A stretch of 64,000 bases of DNA, from the NCBI RefSeq assembly GCF_017676345.1, contig NZ_JAFFZM010000029.1, forward strand, positions 1 to 64,000, written 5' to 3'. The position numbers and the translations under genes were made by a program. Numbering within the stretch: the stretch's first letter is position 1; every line of letters starts with the position of its first letter. The DNA is from Streptomyces smyrnaeus (GTDB lineage: Bacteria; Actinomycetota; Actinomycetes; Streptomycetales; Streptomycetaceae). The notes under the pieces are model-generated. The model made no database searches, had not been told where the DNA came from, and saw only the letters and a list, made by a program, of their open reading frames with translations. This document shows, in pieces, positions 7,953 through 16,997 of the stretch.

Positions 7953-9095
7953 ATGGAGAACTTCGAACGGGAGACCCCGCACACCGGACAGCAGCCGTAC
8001 CCCGGGGCCGCCCCGCAGGGCCCGGAGGGCACGGAGAGCGCGCACAGCACGGCGGCCCACGGTGCCGTACCCCCGCCGCCGGCTTCGCCGCCGTACGCGA
8101 CGTTCCCCGCCGACCCCGGCGCCCCCACCGGCTCAGCGTCCCTGGGCGCCTCCGCGGCCCCTGGGGACGCCCTCCCCGCCGGGCACGGCCGCCCGCGCGG
8201 CCGGATGCGGCGCCCGGCCGCGTTGCTCACCGCCGTCGCCGCGGTCGCGGCCGTGATCGGCGGGGGCACCGCCTACGGGATGGAGCAGCTCCTGGACGGC
8301 CACGGCGGGACCAGCGCCGCGGCGCCCACCGCCAGCGGCAGCAACGCGACCGCCAAGGGCGCGGTGTCCGAGGTGGTGCAGAACGTGCGGGACAGCGTGG
8401 TGGAGATCAAGTCGACCAGCAGCTCCGGACAGGCGACCGGCTCCGGCGTCATCATCACCAAGGACGGCGAGATCATCACCAACAACCACGTCGTGTCCGG
8501 CGCCGACACGGTGCAGGTCACCTTCAGCAGCGGCAAGACGGCACAGGCCGAGGTCGTGGGCACCGATGCCGACAAGGACCTGGCGCTGCTCAAGGTGGAC
8601 GGGCAGGACGATCTCAAGCCGGCGGCGCTCGGTGACTCGGACGCGGTCGGTGTCGGCGACCAGGTGGTCGCCATCGGTTCCCCCGAGGGCCTGTCCGGAA
8701 CCGTGACCAGCGGCATCGTCTCCGCCAAGGACCGCGAGGTGAAGGTCCCCAAGGAGGACGGCGACCAGAGTGGGCAGCAGGGCGGCCAGGGCGGCGGACC
8801 CGGCGGCGGGTGGCCGTTCGAGTACGACGGCGGTCAGTACAACGGCAGCGTCCAGGGGGAGACCACCACCTACAAGGCCATACAGACCGACGCCTCCCTC
8901 AACCCGGGCAACTCCGGCGGCCCGCTGTTCAACATGTCCGGGCAGGTCATCGGCATCAACTCGGCCATCTTCTCCTCCGGTTCCGGGGACGGCCAGGCTT
9001 CCGCCTCCAGCGCGGGCAGCGTCGGCCTGGGCTTCGCCATCCCGGTCGACGATGTGAAGCAGGACCTGGGCTCGCTGCGGGAGGGGGGTGCGTGA
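7953..9095 (+). CDS. membrane-anchored HtrA/trypsin-like serine protease lacking a PDZ domain
   Basis: A 380-residue protease. It has a Pro/Ala/Gly-rich cytoplasmic N-terminus, one membrane segment (about 88-108) and an extracellular S1C protease domain. The triad is visible: His179 in TNNHVVSG, Asp209 in DKDLALLKV and Ser321 in NPGNSGGPL. The domain is interrupted by a Gly/Gln-rich loop (about 268-300). The protein stops right after GFAIPVDDVKQDL, where most HtrA proteins continue into a PDZ domain, so regulation must differ. The downstream two-component genes and the upstream direct repeats suggest a cell-envelope stress module resembling MprAB/PepD or CssRS/HtrA (inference). Confidence 0.88.
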   Translation: MENFERETPHTGQQPYPGAAPQGPEGTESAHSTAAHGAVPPPPASPPYATFPADPGAPTGSASLGASAAPGDALPAGHGRPRGRMRRPAALLTAVAAVAAVIGGGTAYGMEQLLDGHGGTSAAAPTASGSNATAKGAVSEVVQNVRDSVVEIKSTSSSGQATGSGVIITKDGEIITNNHVVSGADTVQVTFSSGKTAQAEVVGTDADKDLALLKVDGQDDLKPAALGDSDAVGVGDQVVAIGSPEGLSGTVTSGIVSAKDREVKVPKEDGDQSGQQGGQGGGPGGGWPFEYDGGQYNGSVQGETTTYKAIQTDASLNPGNSGGPLFNMSGQVIGINSAIFSSGSGDGQASASSAGSVGLGFAIPVDDVKQDLGSLREGGA

Positions 9096-9145
9096 GGGCG
9101 GTGCTCCACCTGCCCGACGGTCGGGACGGTGCCAAGCTGGGAGCC

Positions 9146-9901
9146 ATGGCCTCCGAGATCGCATCCTCCTCGCCCTCCCCTTCGGCGTCCGAGCGGCAGA
9201 CCATCCTCGTCGTGGACGACGAGCCCGCCGTCCGTGACGCGCTCCGCCGCAGCCTGAGCTTCGAGGGGTACGAGACCCAGCTGGCCGCCGACGGTGCCGA
9301 GGCCCTGGAGAAGGTGGCCGAGCACCGGCCCGATCTCGTCGTCCTCGATGTGCTGATGCCGCGCATGGACGGGCTGACCGCTGCCCGGCGGCTGCGGGCC
9401 ACCGGGCAGCGGGTGCCGATCCTGATGCTGACCGCCCGCGACACCGTCGGCGACCGCGTCACCGGGCTGGACGCGGGCGCCGACGACTACCTGGTCAAAC
9501 CCTTCGAACTGGACGAACTCCTCGCCCGCGTCCGGGCGCTGCTGCGGCGCAGCTCCTACGCCCGCGCCCAGGCGCAGGCCGAGGCGGCCCAGGAGCCCGA
9601 GACGCTGTCCTTCGCCGACCTGCGGATGGATCTGCGGACCCGCGAGGTGACCCGGGGCGAGCGCCCGGTGGAGCTGACGCGCACCGAGTACACGCTGCTG
9701 GAGATGTTCCTCGCCCACCCGCGCCAGGTGCTCACCCGGGAGCAGATCCTCAAGGCCGTCTGGGGCTTCGACTTCGAGCCGTCGTCCAACTCGCTGGACG
9801 TGTATGTGATGTATCTGCGACGCAAGACCGAGGCGGGCGGCGAACCGCGCCTGGTGCACACGGTGCGCGGCGTCGGCTATGTCCTCAGGGACGACACGTG
9901 A
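9146..9901 (+). CDS. OmpR-family response regulator (MprA-like)
   Basis: A 251-residue response regulator. The receiver (about 19-135) has the acidic pair DD24-25, phospho-acceptor Asp68 in VVLDVLMPRMDG and the switch Lys in DYLVKPFEL. The winged-helix domain (about 155-250) includes LTRTEYTLLEMFL and the recognition region DVYVMYLRRKTEAGGE. The ATG at 9146 is chosen because the receiver fold begins shortly after it. The stop overlaps the sensor-kinase GTG by four bases (GTGA), so kinase and regulator are co-translated. The protease gene 50 bases upstream is the likely target. Confidence 0.92.
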   Translation: MASEIASSSPSPSASERQTILVVDDEPAVRDALRRSLSFEGYETQLAADGAEALEKVAEHRPDLVVLDVLMPRMDGLTAARRLRATGQRVPILMLTARDTVGDRVTGLDAGADDYLVKPFELDELLARVRALLRRSSYARAQAQAEAAQEPETLSFADLRMDLRTREVTRGERPVELTRTEYTLLEMFLAHPRQVLTREQILKAVWGFDFEPSSNSLDVYVMYLRRKTEAGGEPRLVHTVRGVGYVLRDDT

Positions 9902-11388
9902 GCTCTCGGCGCAGCGCGCTGTTCCGGCTGCGCCGCAAGGGCGCCCGCGCCGTCTCCATGCCGCTGCGCGGACGCCTCGCGCTGCTGGCCGCGACAACGG
10001 TGGCGCTGGCGGTCGCCGCCTGCGCGCTGGCCTGCTGGTTCCTGGTGCGCGCTCAGCTGCTCAACTCGCTGGACGACTCGCTGCGGGACAACTCCGTCTC
10101 GCCCGGCACGGTCGTCGACCGGGTGCAGTCCGGGCAGTGCACCCCGCCCGACCAGCCCGCACCCAACCCCTTCGGCGCCACCGTGCAGGTGGTGGACACC
10201 TCCGGCGGCAGCTGTGTGATCGTCGGGCGGAAACTGGATGTGACCGACGCCGACGTGCGGGTGGCCGAGCGGCGCCGGCGCGAGTCCCTGCACACGGCGC
10301 GCGCCTCCGACGGCACCGAGTACCGGGTGCGCACCACACCGGTGGCGGGCACCGGGCTCGCGGTGTCGGTGGCCCGTCCGATGGCCGAGATCGACGAGTC
10401 GCTGCGCAACCTCGCACTGATCCTCGGCCTGGTCGGCGGCGCCGGGGTACTGGGTGCGGCCGGCGCCGGCGTGGCGCTGGCCCGCGCCGGGCTGCGGCCC
10501 GTCGACCGGCTCACCGAGGCCGTCGAGCACATCGCCCGCACCGAGGATCTGGCGGTACGCATCCCGGCGGACGGCCACGACGAGATCGCACGGCTGTCCC
10601 GCTCCTTCAACGCCATGACCGAGGCGCTGGCCTCCTCCCGGGAACTGCAGCAGCAGCTCATCGCGGACGCCGGACACGAGCTGCGCACCCCGCTGACGTC
10701 GCTGCGCACCAACATCGACCTGCTGGTGCGCAGCGAGGAGACCGGGCGGCCACTCCCCGAGGACGACCGAAGGGAGCTGCTGTCGTCCGTGCAGGCGCAG
10801 ATGGCCGAGCTGGCCGAGCTGATCGGGGATCTGCAGGAGCTCTCCCGTCCGCAGACGATGCCGGACGGCGAGGAGGGCTCCGGTGACAAGGGCGGCACCA
10901 CAGCCTCGGACGCCCCCTCCCGGACGGGGGTCGTCGCCCTGCACGAGATCGCCGAGCGCGCCGTGGAACGGGTCCGTCCGCGCGGGCCCCGGCTGACGCT
11001 GACGACCGAGCTGGCCCCCTGGTACGTGCGGGCCGAACCCGCGGCACTGGAGCGGTCCGTCGTCAATCTGCTGGACAACGCGATCAAGTTCAGCCCCGAG
11101 GGCGGCACCGTGCACACCGTGCTGCGGGACGGGGTGCTGACCGTACGGGACCAGGGGCCCGGCATCCCCGCCGACGAACTCCCGCACGTCTTCGACCGGT
11201 TCTGGCGTTCGCCGACGGCGCGGAGCCTGCCCGGTTCGGGTCTCGGACTGTCCATCGTCGCCCGCACCGTGCGGCAGAGCGGCGGCGACGTGCGGCTCCG
11301 GCACCCCGCGGACGGCGGCCCGGGGACCGAGGCGGTGCTGCGGCTGCCCGGGGCGCCCACCCCGCCGCCCGCCGAGCCGCCCGGCTGA
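9898..11388 (+). CDS. sensor histidine kinase paired with the preceding regulator
   Basis: A 496-residue membrane kinase. Membrane segments at about 25-50 and 170-195 enclose an extracellular sensor loop of about 120 residues. A HAMP linker follows, then the dimerisation box with phospho-acceptor His260 in DAGHELRTPLTSL. The HATPase domain shows N box NLLDNAIKF, G1 DQGPGIP and G2 GSGLGLSIV. The tail is Pro-rich. It would sense envelope conditions and phosphorylate the regulator at 9146. A Gly/Ser/Asp-rich insert (about 320-345) separates the His box from the ATPase domain. Confidence 0.92.
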   Translation: MSSRRSALFRLRRKGARAVSMPLRGRLALLAATTVALAVAACALACWFLVRAQLLNSLDDSLRDNSVSPGTVVDRVQSGQCTPPDQPAPNPFGATVQVVDTSGGSCVIVGRKLDVTDADVRVAERRRRESLHTARASDGTEYRVRTTPVAGTGLAVSVARPMAEIDESLRNLALILGLVGGAGVLGAAGAGVALARAGLRPVDRLTEAVEHIARTEDLAVRIPADGHDEIARLSRSFNAMTEALASSRELQQQLIADAGHELRTPLTSLRTNIDLLVRSEETGRPLPEDDRRELLSSVQAQMAELAELIGDLQELSRPQTMPDGEEGSGDKGGTTASDAPSRTGVVALHEIAERAVERVRPRGPRLTLTTELAPWYVRAEPAALERSVVNLLDNAIKFSPEGGTVHTVLRDGVLTVRDQGPGIPADELPHVFDRFWRSPTARSLPGSGLGLSIVARTVRQSGGDVRLRHPADGGPGTEAVLRLPGAPTPPPAEPPG

Positions 11389-11458
11389 GACACGAAGGAC
11401 GGAAGCCGGGAGGGGACGCGGCGTTCACTCGTGTGCGTTCGGCCGTAGGGTCGTTCCC

Positions 11459-12358
11459 ATGAGTGACGTGGATGTTGTGGACGAGGTGTCCGCGCAAGGC
11501 GTACGTGAGGTCCAGGCACTGATCGACGCCGCCGCGCGGGAGGACGGCCAGCCCGCCGTCTCCGAGCAGGGCAGGCTCCAGCTGCGCGGCGGCGCCCGCC
11601 CGGGCGTACGCCATCTGCTGCTGCGCGACGGCGACGGGGTGCTGGCCGGTTACGCGCAGCTGGAGGACACCGACCCGGTGGAGGCCCCCGCCGGAGAGCT
11701 CGTCGTCGCACCCACGCGCCGCGGCAACGGCCACGGCAGGCGGCTCGGACAGACACTGCTGGAACTGTCGGGGCGGCGGCTCCGGGTCTGGGCGCACGGC
11801 GGCCACCCCGCCGCCCGGCACCTGGCCCAGAGCCTGGGAATGACCCTCTTCCGCGAGCTGCGGCAGCTGCGGCGCCCGCTGGCCGGGCTCGAACTGGCCG
11901 ACCCCGTGCTGCCGGAGGGCGTGACCGTGCGGACCTTCCGCCCCGGCGAGGACGACGCCGCGTGGCTGGCCCTCAACGCCGCCGCCTTCGCCCACCACCC
12001 CGAGCAGGGCACCCTGACCCAGCGCGACCTCGACGACCGCAAGTCCGAGCCCTGGTTCGACCCGGTCGGCTTCTTCCTCGCCGAACGCGACGGGCGGCTG
12101 ATCGGCTTCCACTGGACGAAGGTGCACTCGGCGGAGGGACTGGGCGAGGTCTACGTCCTCGGCGTCAGCCCCGAGGCGCAGGGCGGCGGCCTCGGCAAGG
12201 CCCTCACCACCATCGGCCTGCGGTATCTCGCCGACGAGCGGGGCCTGCCGACCGCGATGCTCTATGTGGACGCCGACAACACCGCCGCCGTCCGCGTCTA
12301 CGAGAACCTCGGCTTCCGCACCCACGAGACGGACCTGATGTACCGCACCGAAACCTGA
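11459..12358 (+). CDS. mshD: mycothiol synthase MshD
   Basis: A 299-residue double-GNAT acetyltransferase that transfers acetyl from acetyl-CoA to Cys-GlcN-Ins, the last step of mycothiol synthesis. The N-terminal GNAT half covers about 1-135. The C-terminal catalytic half shows the CoA-binding loop VSPEAQGGGLGKAL (about 237-250) and the family motif EVYVLGVSPEAQG. The end AVRVYENLGFRTHETDLMY is typical of MshD. It is read alone with a promoter between the kinase and this gene. mshA is only about 6 kb to the right in this window. Confidence 0.92.
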   Translation: MSDVDVVDEVSAQGVREVQALIDAAAREDGQPAVSEQGRLQLRGGARPGVRHLLLRDGDGVLAGYAQLEDTDPVEAPAGELVVAPTRRGNGHGRRLGQTLLELSGRRLRVWAHGGHPAARHLAQSLGMTLFRELRQLRRPLAGLELADPVLPEGVTVRTFRPGEDDAAWLALNAAAFAHHPEQGTLTQRDLDDRKSEPWFDPVGFFLAERDGRLIGFHWTKVHSAEGLGEVYVLGVSPEAQGGGLGKALTTIGLRYLADERGLPTAMLYVDADNTAAVRVYENLGFRTHETDLMYRTET

Positions 12359-12455
12359 GTGCGGCTCCGGCCCAGGAGTGAGGGGGCGGCCGACGTCTAC
12401 CCTGGAACAAGCGGATTCGATTCCAGTTGTGCCGCTCCTCGCTCAGGAGGCACTC

Positions 12456-13151
12456 ATGACATTCGTCCAGTTCATCGACTGCAGGACAAGCGATGTCGGG
12501 CAACTCGACCGGCTGATGGACGACTGGGTCGAGGCGACCCAGGGCAAGCGGACCGCCACCCACTCGATGGTCGGACAGGACCGCTCGGATTCCGCGCATG
12601 TCGTCGAGATCGTGGAGTTCCCGTCCTACGAGGAGGCGATGAAGAACTCCGAGCTGCCCGAGACCAACCGCATCTTCCAGGAACTGGTCGCTGCCTGCGA
12701 CGAGATGCCCACCTTCACGGACCTCGATGTCGTACGGGAAGACCAGCTCAACAAGCTCGTCGTCAGCCGCTTCTTCGAAGAGGTCGTCGACGCCGGCAAC
12801 CTCGACGCCGCCGACGCCCTGTGCACCGACGACTACCGGGAGCACGATCCCGCCCTCTCCTCCTACGACGTGGACCTCGCCCGGGCCAAACAGGAGAACG
12901 GCGAGATCATCGCCGCCTTCAACCCCCAGGTCACGGTGGAGAACATGATCGCCGAGGGAGAGATGGTGGCCTGCCGGATGACCTACCGGGGCCGTCACAC
13001 CGGCGCCTACCAGGGGCTGGAGCCCACCGGCCAGGACGTCGCCGGCACCATGCACGCCACGTTCCGTTGCCGGGGCGGCAAGATCGCCGAGAGCTGGTGG
13101 AACTGGGACGACCTCGGGTTGCTGCGGCAGCTGGGGGCCCTGGAGATCTGA
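12456..13151 (+). CDS. two-domain protein: ABM-like dimeric barrel plus SnoaL-like (NTF2) domain
   Basis: A 231-residue cytoplasmic protein, ATG at 12456 with a perfect AGGAGG six bases ahead; the frame is open upstream but the extra codons look non-coding. Residues 1-95 resemble an antibiotic-biosynthesis-monooxygenase-type ferredoxin fold (MTFVQFIDCR, HVVEIVEFPSYEEAM). Residues 105-231 resemble a SnoaL/ester-cyclase NTF2 fold (VVSRFFEEVVDAGNLDAAD, GRHTG, GGKIAESWWNWDD). Such proteins are found near polyketide genes but also alone; here it is alone and no substrate can be named. Confidence 0.75.
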   Translation: MTFVQFIDCRTSDVGQLDRLMDDWVEATQGKRTATHSMVGQDRSDSAHVVEIVEFPSYEEAMKNSELPETNRIFQELVAACDEMPTFTDLDVVREDQLNKLVVSRFFEEVVDAGNLDAADALCTDDYREHDPALSSYDVDLARAKQENGEIIAAFNPQVTVENMIAEGEMVACRMTYRGRHTGAYQGLEPTGQDVAGTMHATFRCRGGKIAESWWNWDDLGLLRQLGALEI

Positions 13152-13332
13152 ACCGTCGGGCGCTCGGCCGGCCGGGGTGTCGACGGTGGCGCCCGAACCG
13201 GTACGCCACCCGGGGCACCCCGCGATGCCATGTCGACGTAACCGTTGATTCAAACTCGCGTGCGAGTCTCGCGGAATGGTCCGGTCCTCCCTCGCAGAGA
13301 GCCTCGCAGCGCAGAGCGTCGACAATGGCGTC

Positions 13333-15543
13333 ATGACCAACCCCGGCAACGTCTCCAGCAACGTCCCCGGGGCCGGCCCCGACCTGGGCCTGGACCCGGA
13401 CCTCGACTCCGACGCCGATGTGTACGAGGGGGACCGGGACCGCCCCGACGGTGAGGCGGCGGTGACGGATCTGCCGCCCGACCGCTTCCTGGACCGCGAA
13501 CGCAGCTGGTTGGCCTTCAACGAGCGGGTGCTCGAACTCGCCGAGGACCCCGGGACGCCGCTGCTCGAACGGGCGAACTTCCTGGCGATCTTCGCGGGCA
13601 ATCTCGACGAGTTCTTCATGGTCCGCGTCGCGGGTCTCAAACGGCGGATCGCGACCGGTGTGGCGACCCGCAGCGCGTCGGGGCTCAAGCCGCGCGAGGT
13701 GCTGGAGGGCATCTGGAGCCGTTCGCGGGAGCTCATGGCGCGGCACGCCGCCTGCTATCAGCGGGACATCGCCCCGGCGCTGGCCGCCGAAGGGCTGCAG
13801 CTGCTGCGCTGGGCGGAGCTGACGGAGAAGGAGCAGGCCCGGCTGTTCACCCTCTTCCGGCGGCAGATCTACCCGGTCCTCACCCCGCTCGCCGTCGACC
13901 CGGCGCATCCGTTCCCGTACATCTCCGGGCTGTCGCTCAACCTCGCCGTCGTCGTCCGCAACCCCGTCAGCGGGCACAACCACTTCGCGCGGGTGAAGGT
14001 GCCGCCGCTGCTGCCGCGCTTCCTGGAGGCTTCGCCGCACCGCTACGTCCCGCTGGAGGACGTGATCGCGGCGCACCTGGAGGAGCTGTTCCCCGGTATG
14101 GAGGTGCTGGCGCACCACATGTTCCGGGTGACGCGCAACGAGGACCTGGAGGTCGAGGAGGACGACGCGGAGAACCTGCTGCAGGCCCTGGAGAAGGAGC
14201 TGATGCGGCGCCGGTTCGGTCCTCCCGTACGGCTGGAGGTGGAGGAGTCCATCGACCCGTACGTCCTCGATCTGCTGGTCCGCGAACTGAAGGTGAGCGA
14301 GGCGGAGGTCTGCGCGCTGCCGGGGCCGCTGGATCTGACCGGGCTGTCGGGGATCGCGTCGGCCATGGACCGCCCGGAGCTGAAGTATCCGAAGTTCGTG
14401 GCCGGCACCCACCGGGACCTGGCCGAGGTCGAGTCCGCCTCGCCCCCCGACATCTTCGCGGCGCTGCGCGAGCGCGATGTGCTGCTGCACCATCCCTACG
14501 ACTCGTTCTCCACCTCCGTCCAGGCGTTCCTGGAGCAGGCCGCCGGCGACCCGGACGTGCTGGCGATCAAGCAGACGCTCTACCGCACCTCGGGCGACTC
14601 GCCGATCGTGGACGCGTTGATCGACGCCGCCGAGTCCGGCAAGCAGGTGCTGGTGCTGGTGGAGATCAAGGCCCGCTTCGACGAGCAGGCCAACATCAAG
14701 TGGGCGCGGAAGCTGGAGGAGGCGGGCTGCCACGTCGTCTACGGGCTGGTCGGTCTCAAGACGCACTGCAAGCTGTCGCTGGTGGTGCGGCAGGAGGGCG
14801 AGGTGCTGCGCCGGTACGCGCACGTGGGCACCGGCAACTACCACCCCAAGACGGCCCGGCTGTACGAGGACCTGGGGCTGCTGACCGCCGACCAGCAGGT
14901 CGGCGCGGATCTGTCCGACCTGTTCAACCGGCTGTCGGGGTATTCGCGGCGGGAGACCTACCGCCGGCTGCTGGTCGCTCCGCACTCCCTGCGGGACGGG
15001 CTGGTCTCCCGGATCCAGCGGGAGATCACCCACCATCGGGCCGGGCGCGAGGCGTACATCCGCATCAAGGTCAACTCGATCGTGGACGAGACCGTGTGCG
15101 ACGCCTTGTACCGCGCCTCCATGGCGGGGGTGCCGGTGGAGGTGTGGGTGCGCGGGATCTGCGCACTGCGGCCCGGGGTGCCCGGGCTGAGCGAGAACAT
15201 CCGGGTGCGCAGTGTGCTTGGCCGGTTCCTGGAGCACTCGCGGGTCTTCTGCTTCGGCAACGGCGGCGAGCCGGAGGTGTGGCTGGGCAGCGCCGACATG
15301 ATGCACCGCAACCTCGACCGGCGGATCGAGGCGATGGTGCGGGTCACCGACCCCGCGCACCGGGCCTCCCTCGACCGGCTGCTGGTCACGGGCATGTCGG
15401 ACGCCACCGCCTCCTGGCATCTGGGTCCGGACGGCGAGTGGACGCGGCACGCCCACGACGAGAACGGGCAGCGGCTGTCCAACGTGCAGGAAATGCTGAT
15501 CGAGGGGCGGCGGCGCAAGCGTGGTCCGGCGACGAGGACGTGA
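13333..15543 (+). CDS. ppk: polyphosphate kinase 1
   Basis: A 736-residue PPK1 that reversibly makes polyphosphate from ATP. The N-terminal region contains RERSWLAFNERVLE (about 55-70). The catalytic part has the phosphohistidine motif AHVGTGNYHPKTARLYED, and the second phospholipase-D-like site is SADMMHRNLDRRIEA. The ATG at 13333 is preferred over one at 13276: codons between them have lower third-position GC. The first 45 residues are an Asp/Pro/Gly-rich tail usual for Streptomyces. In related genomes ppk is a PhoP target, but no clear PHO box was seen upstream here. It is followed closely by the CHAD gene, a common polyphosphate partner. Confidence 0.93.
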   Translation: MTNPGNVSSNVPGAGPDLGLDPDLDSDADVYEGDRDRPDGEAAVTDLPPDRFLDRERSWLAFNERVLELAEDPGTPLLERANFLAIFAGNLDEFFMVRVAGLKRRIATGVATRSASGLKPREVLEGIWSRSRELMARHAACYQRDIAPALAAEGLQLLRWAELTEKEQARLFTLFRRQIYPVLTPLAVDPAHPFPYISGLSLNLAVVVRNPVSGHNHFARVKVPPLLPRFLEASPHRYVPLEDVIAAHLEELFPGMEVLAHHMFRVTRNEDLEVEEDDAENLLQALEKELMRRRFGPPVRLEVEESIDPYVLDLLVRELKVSEAEVCALPGPLDLTGLSGIASAMDRPELKYPKFVAGTHRDLAEVESASPPDIFAALRERDVLLHHPYDSFSTSVQAFLEQAAGDPDVLAIKQTLYRTSGDSPIVDALIDAAESGKQVLVLVEIKARFDEQANIKWARKLEEAGCHVVYGLVGLKTHCKLSLVVRQEGEVLRRYAHVGTGNYHPKTARLYEDLGLLTADQQVGADLSDLFNRLSGYSRRETYRRLLVAPHSLRDGLVSRIQREITHHRAGREAYIRIKVNSIVDETVCDALYRASMAGVPVEVWVRGICALRPGVPGLSENIRVRSVLGRFLEHSRVFCFGNGGEPEVWLGSADMMHRNLDRRIEAMVRVTDPAHRASLDRLLVTGMSDATASWHLGPDGEWTRHAHDENGQRLSNVQEMLIEGRRRKRGPATRT

Positions 15544-15654
15544 CGCGTGGGGCCGGGCGGCTGTTGGGGAGCTGAGGTCGGTGCAGCGACGTGAGTGCGG
15601 TTCGGCACGCGTGCACGGTGCGGGGAACGCGCGCCGTGCGGGGAAGGGGACGTG

Positions 15655-16953
15655 ATGGGACGGAGCCGGGACGCGGTCGTCGGGTCCGGACACGGCACGC
15701 GGGAGCCCGCGCAGGCCGTCGGAACGGGAACGGCACAGGGCACGGCGACTCAGCCGGCCCCCGGCACGGCGACGAGCGCGTCGAGTGCGTCCGCCGACCC
15801 GGAAGTGCTCGCGGGCACGGCCGCCGAGGTGCTCGGTGGCTATCTGCACGAGCGCGCCGCGGAGTTCCTGCGGGGCCTGCGGGACCATGCGCAGGGCACG
15901 GGCGCCGCGTCCGGCGCGTCCGGCCCGGGCCCGGGAGGTGCCTCCGGGACGGCCGATCCGGCCCGCGCCGCCGCGTCCGTCGAGACCCTCCGGGGTGCCG
16001 CCCGGCGGCTGCACGGGGCGCTGATCACCTACCGTTCGCTCCTCGACCCGGTCTGGGCCGACGATCTGCGTACCGAACTGAGCTGGCTGGCGGGCGCGCT
16101 GGCCAGCGAGTACGCCTACGCGGCGCGGCTGGAGCGGCTGCTGGGCGCCCTGCACCGGCTGGCGAGCGGCGGGGGGACGGGCCGCGAGGGCGAGGCGCCG
16201 CCCGGCGAGGCGGGTGCGCGCCCGTCGGGGTCCTCCGCTGCCACGCCGAGCGGTACCGCGGGCCGGGCGGGCGGCACCGGCCAGTCGGTCGGCGGCGGCA
16301 GCCGCGGTGGCGCGGCGACCCGTGAGCGCGGTGCCCTGCCGGTGGGCGCGGCCCGTGCCGGAGCGCTGCTGGAGCGCCGGCTCACCCTGTCCCGTACGCG
16401 TGCCCACTCGGCGGCGCTCCAGGCGCTGGGCTCGGCCCGCTTCCACGCGGTCGCGGACGCCGTCGCGCTGCTCGCCTCGGAGGCCCCGTTCCGCCCGGGG
16501 GGCGAGGCCGCCGACCGGCCGGCGGCGGCCGTCCTTCCCCCGCTGGCCGACCAGGCCCGCCGCAAGCTCACCGAGGCCGTCGCCGCGCTGCCCCTCTCCC
16601 GCGCCGAAGCCCCGTACAACGCGGACGCGCTCGCCCGGTCGCTGGGCACCGAGGCGCGGCAGGACGCCGCCTGGGACCACGTACGGGTGCTGCTGCGGCT
16701 GCACCGCTACGCGCAGGAGGTGCTGGGCCCCTGCGCCGAGCCCGATCCGCGGCTGGGCCCGGCGGGTGAGGCGCTGGAGCGGCACCGTGACGCCGCCGCC
16801 GCGGCAGCGGCGGCCGCCTCGGCCGCCGCCACCCCCCGCATCGCCCCCGCCACCGCCTACGCCCTCGGGGTCCTGCACGCCGACCAGCGCCACGAGGTGG
16901 AGGCCGCCCGCTTCGCCTTCGGCCACCACTGGAGGGAGGGCGGCCCTCTCTAG
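15655..16953 (+). CDS. CHAD domain-containing protein
   Basis: A 432-residue protein with a CHAD domain, a helical all-alpha fold rich in conserved His/Lys/Arg that binds inorganic polyphosphate. The domain runs from about residue 40 to 410 with VLGGYLHERAAEFLRGL, then VRRLHG-type helices (LRGAARRLHGALITYRSLLDP) and ARSLGTEARQDAAWDHVRVLLRLHRYAQ. Several Gly/Ala/Ser-rich loops interrupt it. Start ATG 15655 has GGAAGGGGA ahead; a GTG three bases earlier is equally possible. Its place right after ppk supports polyphosphate binding. Confidence 0.82.
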   Translation: MGRSRDAVVGSGHGTREPAQAVGTGTAQGTATQPAPGTATSASSASADPEVLAGTAAEVLGGYLHERAAEFLRGLRDHAQGTGAASGASGPGPGGASGTADPARAAASVETLRGAARRLHGALITYRSLLDPVWADDLRTELSWLAGALASEYAYAARLERLLGALHRLASGGGTGREGEAPPGEAGARPSGSSAATPSGTAGRAGGTGQSVGGGSRGGAATRERGALPVGAARAGALLERRLTLSRTRAHSAALQALGSARFHAVADAVALLASEAPFRPGGEAADRPAAAVLPPLADQARRKLTEAVAALPLSRAEAPYNADALARSLGTEARQDAAWDHVRVLLRLHRYAQEVLGPCAEPDPRLGPAGEALERHRDAAAAAAAAASAAATPRIAPATAYALGVLHADQRHEVEAARFAFGHHWREGGPL

Positions 16954-16997
16954 CCGGACGACGGACAGGGGCTCCCCTCCCCCGGAACGTCACCGCG

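Noticed and set aside
13254..13267. ACTCGC-GT-GCGAGT dyad upstream of ppk considered as a PHO box
   Set aside because: It lacks GTTCACC-type direct repeats; only a 6-base dyad remains, so it is not reported as a regulatory feature.
12931..16929. A 1332-codon open frame on the minus strand across ppk and the CHAD gene
   Set aside because: It lies opposite genes with clear family motifs; the high GC of Streptomyces keeps antisense frames open, and the translated product is low-complexity Arg/Gly/Pro text.
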